Of a DNA stretch of 64,000 nt, positions 59,101 to 64,000 are shown piece after piece. The stretch is from the NCBI GenBank assembly GCA_023935145.1, contig CM043700.1:26665501-26729500 (forward strand), read 5' to 3'. The DNA comes from Bretschneidera sinensis (Eukaryota > Streptophyta > Magnoliopsida > Brassicales > Akaniaceae). The first letter of the stretch is position 1. The number at the start of each line of letters is the position of its first letter. A program made the position numbers and the translations under genes. Below the pieces are notes generated by a model. The model saw only the letters and a program-made list of their open reading frames with translations, was not told the DNA's origin and ran no database searches.

Positions 59101-60061
59101 GGTCCTGGACAATGTGCCATGGAGTTTCGATAAGTAGGTATTGATTCTAAAAAAGGTGCAAAAAGAAGAACAACCCTCCAACATTAATTTGTTCTATGTT
59201 CTCTTCAGGATGAGAGCTTATGACCTGCCTGTTAATGGCAGAAATTCTACAAGTGCCAAACTACTAGGTAACAAGATTAGGGTGTTCCTTGAGATGGATA
59301 ATAATGATGAGATAGGGTGGGGTAGATATATGAGATTTAGAGTCTTGCTTAAAGTGTGGTAGCCTCTAAAGATGAGGACTATGATAAATAGTAGGAGTAG
59401 AAAGCCAATATGGGTTTATTTCAAATATGAGAGGATGCTTAACTTTTATTATCTCTGTGGGTGTTTGGGGCATTTGGACAGACTGCGAGCCACATGAAGA
59501 TGAGGATGTTGAATAGAAAGATCGAATGCCCTATGAAGACTGGTTGAGGGCTTCTCCGATCATGTAGTTAAGGTATAACAAGGAATTTAAAGATACTAGT
59601 TATAAAGAGACAGACAGATGGTGTTTAGGCCGGTGTCAGGTGGTAACGGTGAGAAATCGTTGACGGACGACGAATCAAGTGTTAAAGGTACTGACACAAT
59701 AATGCAGCATAGGGTAGGAGATGATCACATGAGAGACACATGCAATAGTCAATAGTTGTCAACCAATATCAACTCCAAAGATCATGTGAATTCAGTTATG
59801 GAAGGGATGAGGAATATCGGGGTAAGTGGTGTTAACATAGAAATTAGGGCAAACAAGGATATAGAGGTGACAGCTCACTCACTAATCCAAATCTCTACTG
59901 GGCGAGAATCTGGGCAAGAGAAAATTGTGTCAATTTTGCCAAAAGAGTATTTTAGTGTTGGGCCAAAGGGACTTAATGACTCAGTAGGCCCTATGACCAA
60001 GGAACGAGCTAAAAGAGATAGGTGGAGAGATGGGGAAGATAGCTATCCAACAGAAGGTTGA
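59101..60061 (+). pseudogene. LINE ORF1 relic (DUF4283/zinc-knuckle type)
   Basis: 'FRMRAYDLPVNGRNSTSAKL' and 'GWGRYMRFRVLLKV' (59200-59360) match the ORF1 pattern of plant L1 elements. In another frame it continues with 'RKPIWVYFKYERMLNFYYLC' and 'YEDWLRASP' (59400-59560), the zinc-knuckle and following segment. An open stretch at 59756-60061 is a plausible ORF1 C-terminal part. Several frameshifts separate the pieces. Confidence 0.65.
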
Positions 60062-60880
60062 TATTTGACATCAACTCATCTATTCACTAAAAAAGAGTTA
60101 TCGAATGCATGACTAATCAGATAAAGCATAGACTCAAAGGTAGATCTTGACACTGGCCTAGACTAGGGATGACGAAGGAATGCCAATGTAAAGACCGAGA
60201 AACATAATCTTACCAAAGTCTCCTCTTTATCATCCCTTAGCCTGATAATCTTAGGATGAAAATGAGGGATTATGGTGGGAAAACTATCCCTAGAGAGAGC
60301 AATTGGGGTTGTCAAAGCCTTCTGAAGGTTAAACTGAGCTCCATAAAACTATAAGAGACAAAATCTACATTGTTTTAAATACAAAGGAAAACGAGGGGTG
60401 GCTAAAAGTTTTGCTACCCATACCACAGGTCTAAAACCAAGGTCAAACATTTTGATTACAAGGTCCGATATCAACGACTCAATCACATTCTCGGAACCTT
60501 AGATTTTTGGATCAAGACGGGAGGTTGCTTTCTACTTCTAAGAATGGGATTCGAGCCGGAAAAAAAAGCACACCTGTCTTAAAAAAACTGAGAAGCTGTT
60601 ACCCTTTGGTGAATCTTGTAACTTCAAGGAGACAAAGATGGTGATTGGGAAAGCTTCAAGGGAATGGAAAGCCCTTGGTATCGGACCTCTTACTGAGAAT
60701 GAAAGATAGAAAGCAACTTAAAGCTCAATGCCCATAAGACAAAAGTGGAAAACACTACTGCAGTTAATTGGGAGGAAAGATTCCCACCATCGAGTATGAA
60801 ATCCTTGAAAACCGATTTTTAAATATGCTTACCTTTCACCTATATGCCTGTCGTACAAAAATCTACCTAAATTAATAAGC
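60062..60880. other. Unassigned region after LINE relic
   Basis: Probably further decayed LINE sequence, but no protein motif could be supported on either strand. Confidence 0.4.
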
Positions 60881-61143
60881 AAATAATTGAACAGCTTTAC
60901 TTGCAAGTGCACAAGGTCAACATAGTAGTATAGTGTGCAAATGCGAGATCATCTCTACAAGGATTGGTAAATTTTGATTTAGAATTAAATTCGTAATATA
61001 AAACGAGAGAAATAAATATTGAGTTTGAATTGATACTATAAAAGCATAGGGACTTGATCTCCACCACTAATTATGCTACCACAACAAAACAATATGCCAA
61101 TGCTTTAATCATGTTCTAAATACCTAATGTTTGTCAACCTAAG

Positions 61144-61325
61144 GGCATGGTGTATACTCCTTAAGCTATTGATCTCCCTAAGCAATGAATTAGGCATGGT
61201 GTATACTCTAACTCTTTTCTTTCTTAAAGGATTTAGCATGGTGTATACTAAGTTGTTATCTAAGAAAGCATAATATCTATGGAAATCGACAAATACAAGA
61301 GACCTAGGGCATGATGTATACTCCC
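61144..61325. repeat. Four copies of gcatggtgtatact
   Basis: gcatggtgtatact starts at 61145, 61194 and 61236, with a variant gcatgatgtatact at 61309. Each includes the palindrome GTATAC. Spacings are about 49, 42 and 73 bp. They lie in the candidate LTR. Confidence 0.85.
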
Positions 61326-61833
61326 GGTTTCCCATGTTGATTAACCCAAGAACTTGGCGTGGATTTTTTTTGTTACTATTGTTAAACCCAGGACTCGGTC
61401 ATCCAAATTGATTTAACTAACTAGTCCATACCACATGCATATGTTGATCAGACAAACACATATGAGGAATTTAAGAAAACAGACATTAATCAAGTTAAGC
61501 ATCATAATATAACTATCGCAAAGGCGCCAATACTGAATTATTGAGTAAACATAATTAAGGCTTTAATCAAGCCCTACTAAGAGTCTAGTTACACATGAGT
61601 TTGATGCTAAACATCTTCATAAAATAAAATAAAAGGAAGAAAAAACCCGAAAATACTATGGAGAAGAGTCGTCAATTCGTCTCCAAAATCTCTCTCCGAA
61701 TACTCATTTTTTTCTATGTTACAAGCCTATTTATAGGGTTTAGAAACATCTAGAAACCCTAAACTCGTAAAACAAAACCCTAACCTACTTTTTAAAACAG
61801 GTTCTGCTGTTTTACTATTCACTGATGCGCGTG

Positions 61834-61995
61834 TGCGCTCGATCACAGACTGGTGCGCTCGAGCCTTCTTCTTGCGCGCACGAGCACAGGTGCTCGATCC
61901 TGGCATGGGTGCTTGAGCGCTGTTGCGCTCGATTGTATGTTTTCTTGTGCTCGATCGCACTAAGCAGACACAAGCTTTTCCTCTTTAAGCTCGAT
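61834..61995. repeat. Cluster of tgcgctcga-type motifs
   Basis: About eight related CpG-rich motifs (tgcgctcga, tgctcgatc, gcttgagcgc, tcgatcgcac and so on) with CTCGA-like cores near 61838, 61858, 61878 (reverse), 61893, 61912, 61928, 61950 and 61990. The cluster is a GC-rich island in AT-rich surroundings. Confidence 0.75.
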
Positions 61996-62139
61996 AGTTC
62001 CAAAATACTTCTTTTTCTTCAAAAACCTATAAAAACACAGAAAACACATAGAGGAAATAAAATAGCATGAAATAACACAACTAGGAACTTAACAAATGTA
62101 AATTAAGGGGCTTAAATATGAATATTTAAGCACTTATCA

Positions 62140-62152
62140 CACCCCCAAACTT
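62140..62152 (-). other. Polypurine tract of the third LTR element
   Basis: AAGTTTGGGGGTG on the minus strand, adjoining the TGATAAGTG end of the candidate LTR. Similar tracts recur near 63245 and 63350, as often seen in this kind of element. Confidence 0.55.
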
Positions 62153-62690
62153 ACATATTGCTAGTCCCTTAGCAATACAAAACTAAAAACTAAATGAAAA
62201 ACAAATAACACAAAGTTAAATCCATTATTCATGGTATCCAAAAATTTAGGTATCACACAAAACCATGTTATTCTTTCATGAGCAAGCTTAAAAAATAAAC
62301 CCATCTTCGCAATGAATAGGAATTTTAAAATCTAATTACATACAAGAGGCTTGGCTCAGGCATCACAAGTCTGAATCAGTGAAAAGTGAACTAGCACACA
62401 AAAATGAAGCTTCTAAATAATTCTAATGTGTAATGTCTCTATATCTCAAGATTCACCGACTGTCCCATCAGAATGAACAATAATGGCATATTTTTATTTT
62501 CTTCTTTATTTTATTATGAGACTTTGTCATGTTTAGTTCCCTTAAACTTTTTAATTGAACAATGTAACGAGTGTTTAGTCAATGACTCCCAAACCATATG
62601 GTTTTAGGACATTAGGTGTAAAGACACCCCTAAGGACTTATTAACTCGAGTCAAAAAGGCTACAAAACTAACTGGTCTTAATGCTGCCAA

Positions 62691-62876
62691 GTAAAATTCC
62701 CACCTTTTGACGTGAACACTCACTGCTTACTGAGGTAAGATGTCTAGTTACTCAGTGAAAAGTTTATTTAATGATTATTATGAGTAAAATTCCCACCTTT
62801 TGACGTGAACACTCACTGCTTACTGAGGTAAGATGTCCAGTTACTCAGTGGAAAGTTTATTTAATGATCATTATGA
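62691..62876. repeat. 93-bp tandem duplication, two units
   Basis: Units 62691-62783 and 62784-62876 begin gtaaaattcccaccttttga and end attatga. They differ at only three positions, so the duplication is recent. Confidence 0.95.
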
Positions 62877-63657
62877 GCATTTTTTTCTCGTTTTGTGCAA
62901 TAAATTTTTTTTTCTATGCCAAAATGTTCATCTAACAAGTCATCCAGTTACTGTTAAGTCATGAAAACATATATATTAAAATTACATGTCATACCCCACA
63001 CAATTATGTGCTAATGTGCTCGTGTAAGATTAGATCAAACTTGTGAATTCTTAAATGCCTTCAAGTAAGTAACTAAACTTTTAAAACTCTATTATTAGAC
63101 CATGTGTTCAAGATTTTAAGCTTACTGATGAAATCTTATCACAATATTCATTTAGATCAACCAAAATTTTCAGAATAATATGAACATGCAAATATCTTTT
63201 CAATAATAATAAAAAAATGGGACAAATTGTGTGTGAATGTGTCTCCCAAACCCCCAAACTTAAACTACACATTGTCCCCAATATGTGAATAACATGGAAA
63301 GATCTAACCTGGGAGATGGAGAACTAGTTGGCTGGCATGACTCATAGCACACCCCAAACCTAAACTAATGCACACATTGTCCATAAAAAAGAAAAACAAA
63401 AGTAATACTGGAAAACAAAAGATACTAAAACTAAACAGTACTAAGAAAAACAAAAGGTATAAAAATAAACACCAACAAGAAATGTGCAAAATAATAAAAA
63501 CAAAAAATGGTATATTGTGGGGTGCCTCCCATGATCGCTAAGTTTTACGTCTTCACCCAGACAGTGCACCACTTTTACTGATGGTCTCCAGGTGGCGTAA
63601 AATATGAGGCATAGGGGCTAGAGGTAGTTGATCTAGAATGGCCTAGAGCATCGCTTC

Positions 63658-63951
63658 TTACCTTGTAAAGCGTGCTTCCAACCCATCTATGCGTTGACGA
63701 ACTAGGCACGTAGCCTCCCGATCCTCTCGACGAATATCAATTATCTCACACCGGAAGGAAGACATCTCCTCAATAATGTGCAGTATGGTCCTCCTCCTAT
63801 GTCGGGCTAGCTGCTGGGTCCTCGGTCTCCATAGGATCATTCTCCACCCTCTCAGCAGCAAGTTTATGCCCCCGGAGTCCTCTCGGCATGCATGACTGGC
63901 TCTGGGTCCACTGACTCTTCCCAAAGAATGGGTGCTCCTTGACTGGTCCAT
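63658..63951 (-). CDS. Weak hypothetical ORF (97 aa), retroelement interior
   Basis: Arg-rich open stretch ending 'LVRQRIDGLEARFTR', with a mildly helical C-terminus. It is in the same orientation as the third LTR element and next to its non-coding 3' region, so it may be the C-terminal end of an accessory ORF. No domain recognised; another frame over the same bases also reads partly open, so coding is uncertain. Confidence 0.25.
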   Translation of the reverse strand: MDQSRSTHSLGRVSGPRASHACREDSGGINLLLRGWRMILWRPRTQQLARHRRRTILHIIEEMSSFRCEIIDIRREDREATCLVRQRIDGLEARFTR

Positions 63952-64000
63952 CGATGAAGGAGCCCTTAATTCATTTCTTCTTGAAAAGGTAACTGAGGAG

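Larger units (their letters stand above)
60880..62139 (-). repeat. Candidate 3' LTR of a third LTR retrotransposon
   Basis: On the minus strand the element side reads aagtttgggggtg (polypurine tract, 62140-62152) followed by TGATAAGTGCTTAAATATTC, a typical Ty3/gypsy LTR start. The other end lies near 60880-60905, around 'acttgcaagtgcacaagg', and is not exactly placed. The body would extend right, past the window edge. The LTR contains two motif clusters (61144-61325 and 61834-61995). Confidence 0.55.
62153..64000 (-). mobile_element. 3' internal region of the third LTR element, runs off window
   Basis: Mostly non-coding AT-rich DNA between the polypurine tract and the (unseen) coding region. 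'ggggtgcctcccatgatcgc' and 'taagttttacgtcttcaccc' near 63520-63560 resemble recurrent non-coding segments of large plant Ty3/gypsy elements (Athila or Tat type, from memory). A 93-bp tandem duplication lies at 62691-62876. One weak ORF is at 63658-63951. Confidence 0.45.

Overview
The window is nuclear DNA of a flowering plant, probably a eudicot and possibly woody; the species cannot be named from sequence alone. The evidence is an intron-rich plant-type GRV2/KAM2 (RME-8) gene, plant LINE and LTR retrotransposon families, and AT-rich introns and spacers. No prokaryotic features, tRNA, rRNA or CRISPR arrays were seen.

Layout. (1) 1-21368, minus strand: the gene for the endosomal DnaJ protein GRV2/RME-8. 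Nineteen exons can be phased here, giving about 2456 codons; the last C-terminal exon lies off the left edge. Its 7.7-kb intron 14 holds a decayed full-length-type LINE, itself interrupted by a second LINE, and intron 19 holds a related LINE tail. (2) 21.4-27.4 kb: leader and spacer DNA, plus the two last exons of a DUF829/TMEM53-like hydrolase gene whose upstream exons are not recognisable. (3) 27445-46437, plus strand: a Ty3/gypsy element of Tekay/Del chromovirus type with 5-bp target duplication CCCAA. It sits in an older gag relic and is split by element 4. (4) 29556-39811, minus strand: a young, apparently intact Sirevirus-type Ty1/copia element (here copia-1) with target duplication AAGAG, inserted in the gypsy primer-binding site. 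(5) 47695-58029, minus strand: a sister element (copia-2) with target duplication GTATA and a damaged gag. (6) 59.1-64 kb: a LINE ORF1 relic, then the 3' part of a third LTR element (minus strand) that runs off the right edge.

The most interesting system is in the two copia elements. The 12-bp perfect palindrome CCAGTCGACTGG is repeated about 8-11 times in each LTR just upstream of the LTR TATA box. It is repeated again inside the element, just upstream of a second TATA box and a third ORF (418 codons) that follows pol in the env position. Spacings between palindromes are almost always 21-22, 31-32, 42 or 52-53 bp, close to whole turns of B-DNA. The third ORF is not Env-like: it has a basic N-terminus, a region resembling the 'putative plant transposon protein' family (PF20167), and a C-terminal coiled coil. 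gag and pol share one reading frame broken by a single UAG in both copies. The working hypothesis is a retrotransposon with its own repeated operator-like sites driving both the genomic RNA and a separately promoted accessory protein.

Coordinates of exons, LTRs, target duplications, PBS, PPT and palindromes were read directly from the sequence. Family names come from recognised motifs. All statements about function of the palindromes and of ORF3 are inference.
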